Positions 13,799 through 21,663 of a DNA stretch of 21,663 bases are shown piece by piece. Position 1 is the stretch's first letter. Every line of letters begins with the position of its first letter. Where the stretch lies: positions 1-21,663 of the forward strand of contig CAMBHH010000035.1 in assembly GCA_945866505.1 (NCBI GenBank), in the 5' to 3' direction. Below the pieces are notes generated by a model. That model saw nothing but the letters and a program-made list of their open reading frames with translations. It ran no database searches and was not told the origin of the DNA. The translations under genes and the position numbers were made by a program. Source of the DNA: Flavobacterium psychrophilum (GTDB taxonomy: Bacteria > Bacteroidota > Bacteroidia > Flavobacteriales > Flavobacteriaceae).

Positions 13799-14257
13799 TT
13801 AATATTTAAGGTCTACATCTAATTGTCTTCCTTCATTTAATGCTCTTTTGTCTAAATAAGTACCAACACCAATCCCGACTCCCATACCTATTGGCAAACC
13901 AATTCCCAAAAGTCCAAGATTTCCCATCATTAAGCCAAATGCAACTCCCATAGGCACTCCAAATGCAGACATACCAAGAACCATCCAAAGTGTTTGGTAG
14001 TATTTCTTTGGTACGATTTTGTGTTTTTTCTCCAAAAATTTTACAATTTTATTTTCTTTTTCTTTAACTGCTTTCCCAAAAAATCTATCTTCATTTGAAA
14101 CAGCATTCAATTGCTCGATTTCTTGATCGATAAAATCTGTTGTTTCCTGAGGTAATATGATTAATTCAATAGCGTTTAAAAGTGTGCCAAGTTGATTATA
14201 CCGATTTGATGCTTTTACGTTTTCTATTATTTTTTCTCTTGCAATAAGTTTAATCAT
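13799..14257 (-). CDS. Small glycine-rich membrane protein of unknown function
   Basis: The 152-aa protein is not recognised. Residues 1-80 are charged and mostly helical (KEKENKIVKFLEKKHKI). Residues ~87-111 and ~113-135 form two closely spaced hydrophobic segments with regular Gly spacing (GIGLPIGMGVGIGVGTYL), which suggests a tight glycine-packed helical hairpin in the membrane. The tail (DKRALNEGRQLDVDLKY) is polar. It has no signal peptide, so it is probably an inner-membrane protein with a cytoplasmic N-terminal domain. It is divergent from porX, sharing a 356-bp upstream region. Its stop codon lies just past the structured element at 13710-13771. Confidence 0.8.
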   Translation of the reverse strand: MIKLIAREKIIENVKASNRYNQLGTLLNAIELIILPQETTDFIDQEIEQLNAVSNEDRFFGKAVKEKENKIVKFLEKKHKIVPKKYYQTLWMVLGMSAFGVPMGVAFGLMMGNLGLLGIGLPIGMGVGIGVGTYLDKRALNEGRQLDVDLKY

Positions 14258-14613
14258 GTCTGTTTTTATTTGAAATTATCTATTCCTCTAATTGACGAAT
14301 TTACGTAAAAAAAGTTACTAATAATAAGCCCTATCTTAAAAAAATTTTGTGAATTATCCGAACTTAATTAAAGGCCTTCCAACGCTTCTTTTCATAAGGT
14401 AAATTTCAAATTTTTCTAATTTTTATTTCTATCTTCCTAGTCCTTTAATCCTTAACTGAATGACATTCGTGTGTCTTGATAAAAACCAAAAGTCCTTTTC
14501 ATTCCAATACCTTAAAAAAATATTAAATTATCACTTTATTGGCAACTTACGATAATAAAAAAGCTAATTTGGCGTATTAAATGTGTACTTTTAAACACTT
14601 TTTAATTACAATT
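14258..14613. other. Divergent intergenic region upstream of porX
   Basis: This AT-rich gap of about 356 bases has no supported gene or terminator. A possible porX promoter is TTG (14539-14541) and TAATTTG (14565-14571), 23 nt apart and one base short of the -7 consensus. No element is clear for the minus-strand gene. Confidence 0.4.
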
Positions 14614-16167
14614 ATGGACAAGATAAAAATACTTTGGGTCGATGACGAAATTGACTACCTAAAACCACATATTTTATTTCTAGAAAAGAAAAATTACAGT
14701 GTTACCACTTGCAATAACGGCCGTGATGCGATTGATATTTTTGAGAACGAAAATTTTGATGTTGTTTTTCTGGACGAAAATATGCCTGGAATGAGTGGCT
14801 TGGAAACTCTTTCGGAAATGAAGGAAAAAAAATCGTCTATCCCGATGATTATGATTACCAAGAGCGAAGAAGAGTACATTATGGAGGAAGCCATTGGCTC
14901 TAAGATTGCCGATTACTTGATAAAACCAGTCAATCCGAACCAGATTTTGTTGAGTTTGAAAAAGAATTTGGATCATTCGAGATTGATTTCGCAAAAAACA
15001 ACTTTGGATTATCAGAAAGAATTCCGCAAAATTTCGATGGAAATGGCAATGGTCAATTCTTACGAAGAATGGGTTGAATTGTACAAAAAATTGATTTTTT
15101 GGGAACTCGAACTCGAAAACATCGACGACCAAGGAATGATAGAAATATTGGAATCGCAAAAAGCAGAAGCCAATTCGCAATTTGGGAAATTCATCGAGCG
15201 CAATTATGAAGATTGGTTCAGTCCAAAGGCAGATAAGCCCATACAATCCCAAACGTTGTTCCGAGAACTGGTGGTTCCTGAAATCGTCAAAAAGGATAAG
15301 CCTATTTTGTTTGTCGTGATTGATAATTTACGTTACGACCAATGGAAAGTTTTTGAAAACGTGGTAGGAAATCATTATAAGTTAGAAAAAGAAGTACCGT
15401 ATTACGCCATTTTACCAACAGCGACACAATATGCCCGAAACGCTATTTTCTCCGGATTGACACCACTGGAAATGGAAAAACAGTTTCCACAATATTGGAA
15501 AAACGATCCCGAAGAAGGCGGCAAAAACTTATTTGAAGCCGAATTTTTGACTGCTCAACTCAAAAAATTGGGGTTGAACATCAAGCAGGATTATTTTAAA
15601 ATCACCAATCTGGCTGGCGGAAAAAAGTTGGTTGAAAACTTCAAATCATTAAAAAACAACGATTTAGTTACTGTAGTTTACAATTTTGTCGACATGCTTT
15701 CGCATGCCAAAACCGAAATGGATGTGGTTAAAGAACTCGCCTCAGACGACAAAGCTTATCGTTCCTTGACATTAAGTTGGTTTAAGAACTCCCCGCTTTT
15801 GGATATTATTCAGCAAGCACAAAAACTCGGTTTCAAATTGATTTTGACCACCGACCATGGAACAATAAATGTAAAAAATCCTTCGAAAGTCATTGGAGAT
15901 AAAAACACTAGCCTGAATTTACGCTACAAAACAGGACGCAGTTTGACTTATGAGCAAAAAGATGTTTATGCTGTAAAAGATCCAAAAAATATTGGTTTAC
16001 CTACCATAAATATGAGCAGTTCTTATATTTTTGCAAAAAATGATCTGTTTTTGGCTTATGTGAACAACTACAATCATTATGTGAGTTATTATAAAAATAC
16101 ATATCAACATGGCGGAATTTCATTAGAAGAAATGATTATTCCGTTTTTGATTTTTAATCCGAAATAG
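14614..16167 (+). CDS. porX: T9SS response regulator PorX (receiver + PglZ-type phosphatase domain)
   Basis: The 517-aa protein is full length for PorX. The ATG at 14614 (MDKIKILWVDDE) is preferred over an in-frame ATG at 14581, which adds 11 atypical residues. Residues 1-120 are a CheY-like receiver: acidic pair Asp10/Asp11, phosphorylatable Asp54 in VVFLDENMPG, Thr82 and Lys104 in DYLIKP. A helical linker (~125-200) follows. The C-terminal ~300 residues are a PglZ/alkaline-phosphatase-superfamily domain with VVIDNLRYDQW, PTATQYARN, NFVDMLSHAK and TTDHGT as metal-site motifs. In Bacteroidota PorX works with the sensor PorY to control type IX secretion and gliding; the PglZ domain has phosphodiesterase activity. 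porY is not in the window. It is followed by tsaE and the ald-like gene on the same strand. Confidence 0.96.
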   Translation: MDKIKILWVDDEIDYLKPHILFLEKKNYSVTTCNNGRDAIDIFENENFDVVFLDENMPGMSGLETLSEMKEKKSSIPMIMITKSEEEYIMEEAIGSKIADYLIKPVNPNQILLSLKKNLDHSRLISQKTTLDYQKEFRKISMEMAMVNSYEEWVELYKKLIFWELELENIDDQGMIEILESQKAEANSQFGKFIERNYEDWFSPKADKPIQSQTLFRELVVPEIVKKDKPILFVVIDNLRYDQWKVFENVVGNHYKLEKEVPYYAILPTATQYARNAIFSGLTPLEMEKQFPQYWKNDPEEGGKNLFEAEFLTAQLKKLGLNIKQDYFKITNLAGGKKLVENFKSLKNNDLVTVVYNFVDMLSHAKTEMDVVKELASDDKAYRSLTLSWFKNSPLLDIIQQAQKLGFKLILTTDHGTINVKNPSKVIGDKNTSLNLRYKTGRSLTYEQKDVYAVKDPKNIGLPTINMSSSYIFAKNDLFLAYVNNYNHYVSYYKNTYQHGGISLEEMIIPFLIFNPK

Positions 16168-16173
16168 ACCGGT

Positions 16174-16265
16174 TTTTAGTTTATAGTTTATAGTTTCCTT
16201 CACCAGCTCGCTGACGCTCGGTTGTTGTTAAACTAAACCATAAACGCTAAACAACAAACAACAAA
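16174..16265. repeat. Inverted word-repeat element between porX and tsaE
   Basis: The left part reiterates GTTTATAGTTT and the right part carries AAACTAAACCATAAAC plus AACAAACAACAAAC. A GC-richer core motif lies between them. The words are the same as at 6228-6304, so two operons carry related hairpin-forming gaps. There is no T-run terminator. Confidence 0.65.
16199..16222. repeat. GC-rich palindromic motif, copy 2
   Basis: The motif starts CTTCACCAG, contains CAGC-tc-GCTG and ends ACGCTCGG. It matches 13684-13708 at about 19 of 24 bases, and the paired positions are largely preserved. It sits in the loop of the element at 16174-16265. Confidence 0.5.
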
Positions 16266-16275
16266 CTTATATAGA

Positions 16276-16683
16276 ATGGAAATCACTTTTTCATTAGATG
16301 AAATTAATGAAGTTGCCCAGCAAATTGTAGCTCAAAATCCAAATAAAGTAATACTTTTTCACGGAGAAATGGGCGTTGGAAAAACCACTTTGATTAAAGC
16401 TTTAGCTGCAACTCTTGGTGTATACGGCGCAACAAGTAGTCCAACTTTTTCTTTAGTTAATGAATATCAAACTACTAACAATCAATTAGTTTACCATTTT
16501 GATTTTTATAGATTAAAAATTGAAACAGAAGCTTTAGATATGGGAGCAGATGAGTACTTTTATTCTGGCAATTGGTGCTTTATCGAATGGGCCGAAAAAA
16601 TCCCAAACCTTATTCCCGATTCGCATACAGTGATTACAATCGTCCCACTGCCCGATGGAAAAAGACACTTAAAGTTAATTTAA
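16276..16683 (+). CDS. tsaE: tRNA t6A biosynthesis ATPase TsaE
   Basis: The 135-aa protein is the normal size of TsaE. The Walker A motif is GEMGVGKTT (30-38). The family motifs SSPTFSLVNEY (54-64), HFDFYRL (74-80) and CFIEWAEKIP (101-110) follow in order. TsaE binds and hydrolyses ATP and helps the TsaB-TsaD complex make threonylcarbamoyl-adenosine at position 37 of ANN-decoding tRNAs, in the cytoplasm. It follows porX by ~108 nt on the same strand across a repeat-filled gap. tsaB and tsaD are not in the window. Confidence 0.96.
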   Translation: MEITFSLDEINEVAQQIVAQNPNKVILFHGEMGVGKTTLIKALAATLGVYGATSSPTFSLVNEYQTTNNQLVYHFDFYRLKIETEALDMGADEYFYSGNWCFIEWAEKIPNLIPDSHTVITIVPLPDGKRHLKLI

Positions 16684-16747
16684 ATCTATCAATACAGTTT
16701 CATTTTAAACTTTTTATGTAAATTGTACCTCTAATTTATACTACACA

Positions 16748-17941
16748 ATGGCAATATCTCCATTCACCAAGCAACAGTTATTACCTCAAGAAGAAAAACT
16801 TGAAATAGCACGACATAAAAGCGAACTCTTTATTGGGATTCCCAAAGAGACCAGCTATCAGGAACGTCGCATTTGCCTTACCCCTGACGCGGTAAATTCG
16901 TTGACGTATCAAGGACATCGCGTAATGATTGAAGCTGGAGCGGGAGAAAGTTCGAGTTATTCGGATAAAGAATATGCCAATGCCGGTGCCGAAATTACAA
17001 ACGACACCAGGAAAGTATTTAACTGTCCGATGTTATTGAAAGTCGAACCAGTGAGTTTAGCCGAAATTGAAATGATGCATGCAAATTCGATAATTATTTC
17101 AGCTATTCAAATCAAAACAAGGAAGAAAACGTATTTCGAAGCTTTGGCAAAGAAAAAAATAACCGCACTAGCTCTTGAATACATCAAAGACGAAGATGGC
17201 TCCTATCCTGCCGTGAAGTCTTTGAGCGAAATTGCAGGAACTGCCTCTATTTTAATCGCAGCGGAATTAATGATTACTAATGAATTCGGAAAAGGATTAT
17301 TATTTGGCAATATTACTGGCGTTCCTCCTACTGATGTTGTGATTCTTGGTGCAGGAACCGTTGGTGAGTTTGCCGCAAAAACCGCCATTGGATTAGGTGC
17401 CAATGTGAAAGTTTTTGACAATTCAATACGAAAACTACGCCGTTTGCAAAACAATTTAAACCAACGAATTTTTACTTCTACCATTCAACCCAAATCTCTA
17501 TTGAAAGCCTTGAGAAGATGCGATGTGGCAATCGGAGCGATGCGTGGTAAGGATCGATGCCCAGTTATCGTAACAGAAACTATGGTCGAACATATGAAAA
17601 AAGGTGCTGTGATAGTAGATGTGAGCATTGATACAGGAGGTTGTTTTGAAACTTCAGAAGTGACTTCACATGAGAAACCAACCTTTGTCAAGAATAACGT
17701 TTTGCACTACTGTGTGCCCAATATTCCTTCTCGATATTCTAAAACGGCATCACTCTCTATTAGCAATATTATCACACCTTATTTACTACAAATCGCCGAA
17801 GATGGTGGAATCGAAAGTGCTATTCGATGCAATAATGGATTAAAAAATGGAGTCTATTTGTATCACGGAATACTCACCAACAAAGCAATTGGAGATTGGT
17901 TTGATTTACCTAACAGCGATATAAATTTAATCGTTTTTTAA
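16748..17941 (+). CDS. Alanine dehydrogenase-family protein with atypical active site
   Basis: The 397-aa protein belongs to the alanine dehydrogenase / PntA family. It shows GIPKETSYQERRICLTP (30-46, substrate Arg41), the dinucleotide-binding GAGTVG (201-206), the aspartate motif DVSIDTGGCFET and CVPNIPS. Canonical Ald makes pyruvate and ammonia from alanine with NAD. Here the region that normally reads KVKEP is LLKVEP, and the tract that normally contains the catalytic histidine (YLHLA) reads SAIQIKT, so the usual Lys and His appear changed (Gln121 at the His position). The protein is probably annotated ald in databases, but its reaction is uncertain. It has an N-terminal extension of ~25 residues. 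The gene follows tsaE by 64 nt. Confidence 0.88.
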   Translation: MAISPFTKQQLLPQEEKLEIARHKSELFIGIPKETSYQERRICLTPDAVNSLTYQGHRVMIEAGAGESSSYSDKEYANAGAEITNDTRKVFNCPMLLKVEPVSLAEIEMMHANSIIISAIQIKTRKKTYFEALAKKKITALALEYIKDEDGSYPAVKSLSEIAGTASILIAAELMITNEFGKGLLFGNITGVPPTDVVILGAGTVGEFAAKTAIGLGANVKVFDNSIRKLRRLQNNLNQRIFTSTIQPKSLLKALRRCDVAIGAMRGKDRCPVIVTETMVEHMKKGAVIVDVSIDTGGCFETSEVTSHEKPTFVKNNVLHYCVPNIPSRYSKTASLSISNIITPYLLQIAEDGGIESAIRCNNGLKNGVYLYHGILTNKAIGDWFDLPNSDINLIVF

Positions 17942-17954
17942 CGTAACTTTCTTT

Positions 17955-17962
17955 TATCTTTG
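17955..17962 (+). promoter_or_regulatory. -7 promoter element upstream of the DUF4258-like gene
   Basis: TATCTTTG followed by C is an exact match to TAnnTTTGc, 15 nt before the ATG at 17978. Transcription would start only a few bases ahead of the start codon, giving a near-leaderless mRNA. No TTG is seen at -33. Confidence 0.6.
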
Positions 17963-17977
17963 CCCGAAAATTGAATT

Positions 17978-18352
17978 ATGAAATTTGCACATCGTTTTGC
18001 ATACTATTTGGTAGGATTAATTATGGGATTGTTTGTTGTTGCGGCCATCTTCAGCGGAAAAGACACCCGTTGTAATTATTTCCCTAATGCCAGAGTTTTG
18101 AATGATTTAAGAAACAAACCTTTTTATTATTCAGATGAAGCCTCTCAAATATTAGCAGAAAAATGGATAGACACCATTGATATCAAAAACTGTTTAAAAT
18201 ATGGAGATGTTGATTTTGATAAAAGCAATATTCCGGTCGGAACTGGAAAACGCTATGTGATTGAAGGCAAAACTGTGAAAAACCAAGCAATAAATCTTGA
18301 GGTGATCAATTATCCTGAAAAAGCTGTTTTGGATAAAATTATAAAGAAATAA
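17978..18352 (+). CDS. Small membrane-anchored protein, DUF4258-like
   Basis: The 124-aa protein has one N-terminal hydrophobic helix (residues ~8-27, YYLVGLIMGLFVVAAIF). A short extracytoplasmic domain follows with two cysteines (Cys32 and Cys63) that could form a disulfide. Its body (PNARVLNDLRNKPFYYSDEA, and later GDVDFDKSNIPVGTGKRYVIEGK) resembles flavobacterial proteins labelled DUF4258 that lie after the ald-like gene; this is from memory, so the family name is tentative. There is no catalytic motif. It has its own -7 element and ends at an intrinsic terminator. Confidence 0.82.
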   Translation: MKFAHRFAYYLVGLIMGLFVVAAIFSGKDTRCNYFPNARVLNDLRNKPFYYSDEASQILAEKWIDTIDIKNCLKYGDVDFDKSNIPVGTGKRYVIEGKTVKNQAINLEVINYPEKAVLDKIIKK

Positions 18353-18370
18353 AGTTTTCTTTTTGCGAAT

Positions 18371-18406
18371 AAACTCTTAATTCAAAATTAGGAGTTTTTT
18401 TTTTAT
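18371..18406. terminator. Intrinsic terminator between convergent genes
   Basis: AAACTCtTAATT / AATTAgGAGTTT with a short A-rich loop is followed by a run of ten T on the plus strand. It lies between the plus-strand DUF4258-like gene and the minus-strand permease, and could serve both. Confidence 0.8.
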
Positions 18407-18411
18407 AGAAT

Positions 18412-19179
18412 CTATTTAAAAAAAACATCATAGGCAAACCGAATCAAGGTACCGATAACAACTACCAAAAAGAAGATTCGGATAAATTTATTACCTTTAT
18501 TGATGGCTAATTTTGCGCCCAGCCAACCACCAAAAGCATTGCTAAATGCCATCGGAATAGCGATAGCCCAAATAATTTTGCCTTTCAGCATAAACAAACA
18601 AATAGAACCAAAGTTGGTCGCTAAATTGACCATTTTAGCATTAGCGGAAGCGTGTAAAAAATCAAATCCCATCAAAGCAATAAAGGCCAAAACTAAGAAA
18701 CTTCCTGTTCCGGGTCCAATGAATCCGTCATAAAAACCAACTACAAAACTGATAAGAACAGCATATAAAATGTGAGTTCTAGCAGAATGAGTTTTTACAA
18801 TATGTTGTCCAAAATTTTTCTTAGCATAAGTATAAACTAAAAGTAACGAAAGCACAATCAGTAATAAAGGCTTCATAAAATCATTACTCACATAAGTTAA
18901 CAAAGTTGAACCCAAAAATGCCGATGGAAATGCCAAAATCATCATTATGGCGAGTAATTTCCAATTCATATCCACTTTTTTCAAATATTGATAAGCGGCA
19001 AAGGATGTGCCACTAAAAGCGGGTACTTTCAGACTTCCAATAACGGTAGCAACGGGAAGATTGGGTAGCAGAATTAACCCAACGGGAGTTTGAATCAATC
19101 CTCCTCCGCCAACGATTGCATCAATAAATCCCGCGACAAAAGCCGCTAGGCAAAGCAAAATTAGGATGTACGATTCCAT
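18412..19179 (-). CDS. TauE/SafE-family membrane permease
   Basis: The 255-aa protein is almost all hydrophobic with about eight predicted membrane segments, the usual size for the TauE/SafE (DUF81) family. It shows the family's internal duplication: AGFIDAIVGGGG (16-27) and VGFYDGFIGPGTG (147-159), each at the start of a half. Members are proposed to export sulfite, sulfoacetate or related organosulfur anions; the substrate here cannot be read from sequence or neighbours. The gene is divergent from the 173-aa gene and convergent with the DUF4258-like gene, so it is a single-gene unit. Confidence 0.94.
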   Translation of the reverse strand: MESYILILLCLAAFVAGFIDAIVGGGGLIQTPVGLILLPNLPVATVIGSLKVPAFSGTSFAAYQYLKKVDMNWKLLAIMMILAFPSAFLGSTLLTYVSNDFMKPLLLIVLSLLLVYTYAKKNFGQHIVKTHSARTHILYAVLISFVVGFYDGFIGPGTGSFLVLAFIALMGFDFLHASANAKMVNLATNFGSICLFMLKGKIIWAIAIPMAFSNAFGGWLGAKLAINKGNKFIRIFFLVVVIGTLIRFAYDVFFK

Positions 19180-19196
19180 TTATTGTAAAATTTCAC

Positions 19197-19204
19197 CAAA
19201 TGTA
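19197..19204 (-). promoter_or_regulatory. -7 promoter element for the TauE/SafE gene
   Basis: TACATTTG on the minus strand is an exact TAnnTTTG match, 18 nt upstream of the ATG at 19179. A -33 TTG is not visible. Confidence 0.55.
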
Positions 19205-19274
19205 ATATAAGTTTATTGGTTTATTCGTTAATTTGCGTTTGCTTAGAAAATTTTAAAAAAAATCTACAACATCA

Positions 19275-19796
19275 ATGGATTCAGCAAAAATTATTGAAAT
19301 ATTGGCTTACAGCCTTCCTTCCCTAATTACCGGAGGAGTTGCTTACTATTTATTTGATTCCTACTTTAAAGACCAACAAAATACAAGAAGATGGTTGTTA
19401 CAAAAAGACAATCGAAAAGATACTTTACCTCTTCGCTTGCAGGCTTATGAACGAATGACTTTATTAATGGAACGTATAAATCCTAGCCAATTGTTGGTCA
19501 GAATTACTCCTATTTCAGAAGATAAAAATGAATATGCTAATTATGTAATTGCTCAAGTAGAGCAAGAATTTGAACATAATTTAACCCAACAAATTTACAT
19601 TTCAGCTGAATGTTGGGCAATTACCACAACTGCTAAAAATGCCACGATCCAAATGATTCGGTTGGCAACCAAAAGCGAAAAAGCGGCAGATGCCAATCAA
19701 TTGCGTGAAGTAATTTTGAATGACTTATTTGAAAAAACAGCACCAAGTAGCGCTGCATTGGCGTTTATTAAAAACGAAGTGAGTCAATTGTGGTAG
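19275..19796 (+). CDS. Conserved membrane-anchored protein of unknown function
   Basis: The 173-aa protein has one N-terminal membrane segment (residues ~7-28, ILAYSLPSLITGGVAYYLF). A basic stretch (NTRRWLLQKDNRKDTL) comes next, then a helical cytoplasmic domain with LPLRLQAYERMTLLMERINPSQLLVR. I recall near-identical domain starts in many Bacteroidota proteins of this size, so it is a conserved family, possibly the one labelled DUF7935, but I cannot confirm the label. No catalytic motif is seen. It is divergent from the permease gene with a 95-bp shared upstream region. Confidence 0.82.
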   Translation: MDSAKIIEILAYSLPSLITGGVAYYLFDSYFKDQQNTRRWLLQKDNRKDTLPLRLQAYERMTLLMERINPSQLLVRITPISEDKNEYANYVIAQVEQEFEHNLTQQIYISAECWAITTTAKNATIQMIRLATKSEKAADANQLREVILNDLFEKTAPSSAALAFIKNEVSQLW

Positions 19797-20278
19797 ATAA
19801 AAGTTATGTTGTAACTTCTTTTCACAACTAAATTAAAAATGTTAAAGGTCTACTAATTTAATTTGGTTTTTAACAAGGTATTTTAACATTATAATGATGC
19901 ATAAGGTTTTTCCAGTCGATTCTAAGGTAATTTTGAGTCATAAACGTGTATTTAATCGATAAAAATGGATTTTAATCGAATAAGTTAATGACTTTATGAT
20001 TAGAAGGTTGGTTGTTATTATTTTTGTAAGTGATTAAAATACATTATTAAATTACATTAGAATGTGCTGTGAATCAAAATAGTTGAAACAAACATTAATG
20101 TAAGGATAGCAAATGGCATATTCATTTGTGTTTACTTACACTAATTTTTTAATGTAATTGCCCTTAATTTATTTACAAAATGAACGAATAGAGGACTACA
20201 TTAACGAAATAGTAATAAAAACATTTTAAATACATAAAATTAAAAAATTTTTAATATCCCTGAACCAATCAATTTAGT
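19797..20278. other. Long AT-rich region upstream of the IgGFc-domain gene
   Basis: This 482-base gap has no supported gene. A -7-like TATTTTTG (20019-20026, plus) would leave a ~250-nt leader for the downstream gene. The leader holds TAATGTA-type words in both orientations: AATTACATTA (20050-20059) is the exact complement of TAATGTAATT (20150-20159), with related words near 20095 and 20195. Two TTTAATCGA words lie at ~19950-19980. Confidence 0.45.
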
Positions 20279-21663
20279 ATGAATAGTATAACTACAAAAT
20301 TTATGTCGGAAAGTTTCAATTCGCTTTTTATTCCAAAAATGAAGAAGCTGGGCTTATTTTTATTTTTATTTCTAGTTAGTTTAAATACTTTCGGTCAGTA
20401 TGCAACCAAACATTATATAGCACCAGCACCTTGGGATTATTCGTCTGCAGCGAATGAGTTTATTGTTTCAACGGTTAGTGCAGGAACAATTAGTGTTACT
20501 GTAACTAAGAGTAATGGAACAGCGGTTACTACTATGAGCGTCACTTCCAATGCTCCAGCGGTCTACAGGCCTACTGGTGTTGTTAATTCTCTTCCAGCAA
20601 ATGCCGTTAATACTATATATAACGATAGAGGATTAATTTTTACAAGTGCATCGCCAATTGCAGTATCAATACGAAATATAGAAAGTGATCAGTTTGGTGG
20701 AGGTAACCCCGTTACTATAAAAGGGAATGCTGCTTTAGCAAGTTATGGAAACGAGGGTTCTGGCACATCGTTTAGAGTTGGATATTATAGAGCTAATTTT
20801 TCAGGCCTTACGGCTATTGGTGCTGGTGCCCTGCCTCAACCGGTTTATTCGGTTATGGCAATTAACAATAATACAGTGGTTTCCAAAAATGGAACAGCTT
20901 TGGTTACTCTACAAGCAGGACAATCCTATCTTTTTCAAACACCTATAGGCACCTTGATTACAGCCACAAAACCAGTGGTTATGAATTCTGGATCTTGGAG
21001 AGATGCTCCTGGCGGATGTGGAGATGGTGTTTTTGATCAAATACCGCCCAATCGAGTTTTAGGTAAAAATTATTTAGTAGTTAGAGGGAGTGGTACTGCT
21101 GGAACTGGTGCAAATCGTCCTGAGCAGACACTTTTTATTGCAACTGAGGACAATACCACAGTTACAGCAACAACTTATAGTGTCGCAGGAACAGTTACTG
21201 GAACAACAACGTACACATTAGCAACAGCAGGTAGTTATCAAAATATTTTTCACGGAAATGCTGCTACGGCCTATACAGCCACTACGCTTTCTGCGAATAA
21301 AAATATAGTGGTGTATTCTGGTACTGCTCAATCCTGTGAGGTAGATATGTCTTGTTTACCTCCTATTAATGCTTGTGCAGGTTCCTTTAGAGTAGAAACT
21401 AAAAGATTCTTAGCTTATAATAATACCACTGTTTTACCTTATTTTGGGTATGTGTTGATAACTGACCCTACAGCTGTTGTTACCATAAATGGTACAAATT
21501 TAGAAACTTTAGGAGGAGTAAGAAGACAATTAGGCACATCGGGTAGTTATTTAATTGATTTTACCAATACGCAAATAGGGAATCCAACCAATCTTGTATT
21601 TACTTCAACAGTTCGAATGAGTGTGAGTATGGTACAGCAGGGCGCTGGTTATTCTATGGCGGC
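20279..21663 (+). CDS. Secreted IgGFc-binding-domain surface protein (C-terminus cut by window edge)
   Basis: The frame is open from ATG 20279 to the window end (461 codons seen). The signal peptide begins at the internal ATG 20339 (MKKLGLFLFLFLVSLNTFGQ), whose A-rich upstream bases make it the better start. Starting at 20279 adds 20 residues before it. The mature part is Thr/Val/Gly/Asn-rich beta-strand sequence. It contains HYIAPAPWDY, the repeated pattern ATEDNTTVTATT, and NKNIVVYSGTAQSC, which resemble the IgGFc-binding N-terminal domain of large flavobacterial surface proteins. Such proteins usually end in a T9SS sorting or gliding-associated C-terminal domain, which would lie outside the window. 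An adhesin-like role is inferred. Confidence 0.85.
   Translation, partial: MNSITTKFMSESFNSLFIPKMKKLGLFLFLFLVSLNTFGQYATKHYIAPAPWDYSSAANEFIVSTVSAGTISVTVTKSNGTAVTTMSVTSNAPAVYRPTGVVNSLPANAVNTIYNDRGLIFTSASPIAVSIRNIESDQFGGGNPVTIKGNAALASYGNEGSGTSFRVGYYRANFSGLTAIGAGALPQPVYSVMAINNNTVVSKNGTALVTLQAGQSYLFQTPIGTLITATKPVVMNSGSWRDAPGGCGDGVFDQIPPNRVLGKNYLVVRGSGTAGTGANRPEQTLFIATEDNTTVTATTYSVAGTVTGTTTYTLATAGSYQNIFHGNAATAYTATTLSANKNIVVYSGTAQSCEVDMSCLPPINACAGSFRVETKRFLAYNNTTVLPYFGYVLITDPTAVVTINGTNLETLGGVRRQLGTSGSYLIDFTNTQIGNPTNLVFTSTVRMSVSMVQQGAGYSMA

Noticed and set aside
13680..13800. Insertion sequence remnant
   Set aside because: There are inverted ends but no transposase fragment and no target-site duplication that I can identify.
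14680..15252. 190-codon minus-strand frame
   Set aside because: It is antisense to the receiver-linker part of porX and rich in Phe and Ile, as an antisense frame would be. It has no domain.
20745..20948. 67-codon plus-strand frame
   Set aside because: It is an alternate frame inside the IgGFc-domain gene, whose own frame is open over the whole stretch.

Overview
The window looks like chromosomal DNA of a Flavobacterium-like member of the Bacteroidota. The evidence is the low GC content, promoters of the TTG-N19-TAnnTTTG type, a lipid A cluster with a fused lpxC-fabZ gene, a PorX regulator of the type IX secretion system (T9SS), and long surface proteins with N-terminal signal peptides. I see no rRNA, tRNA, CRISPR array, intact insertion sequence or prophage. 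Both ends of the window cut a secreted-protein gene.

Layout. Positions 1-1591 (minus) hold the N-terminal 530 codons of a secreted leucine-rich-repeat protein. Next (minus) is a small protein that resembles a divergent GIY-YIG domain. From 10097 down to 2317 (all minus) runs a conserved housekeeping block: HD-domain phosphohydrolase, lpxD, lpxC-fabZ, lpxA, efp, a second lpxD-like gene, an NTF2/SnoaL-like protein and sucD. Positions 10098-13204 are accessory-looking: a two-gene module (DUF1254/DUF1214 protein plus lipoprotein) with its own promoter and terminator lies between two diverged direct repeats. A DUF2147 protein and a glycine-rich membrane protein follow (minus).

From 14614 the coding strand switches to plus: porX, tsaE, an alanine-dehydrogenase-family gene and a small membrane-anchored protein. 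Then come a TauE/SafE-type permease (minus), a small membrane-anchored conserved protein (plus), and the first 1.4 kb of a secreted IgGFc-binding-domain protein (plus).

How the genes work together. LpxA, LpxC, LpxD and FabZ cover the first steps of lipid A synthesis and the competing acyl-chain dehydration step. They are linked to translation (EF-P) and the TCA cycle (SucD). PorX controls the T9SS, and the proteins at both window edges are of the kind exported by that system, although their C-terminal sorting domains lie outside the window.

The least explained material is non-coding. There is a ~60-nt element present twice with a covarying internal hairpin (3661-3720, 13710-13771), and one copy supplies the stop codon of the second lpxD. 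There is the direct-repeat pair around the DUF1254/1214 module. There are also intergenic gaps filled with short reiterated words and inverted repeats. Nothing here is a clear new multi-gene system. The repeat elements and the non-canonical alanine-dehydrogenase-like active site deserve the closest second look.
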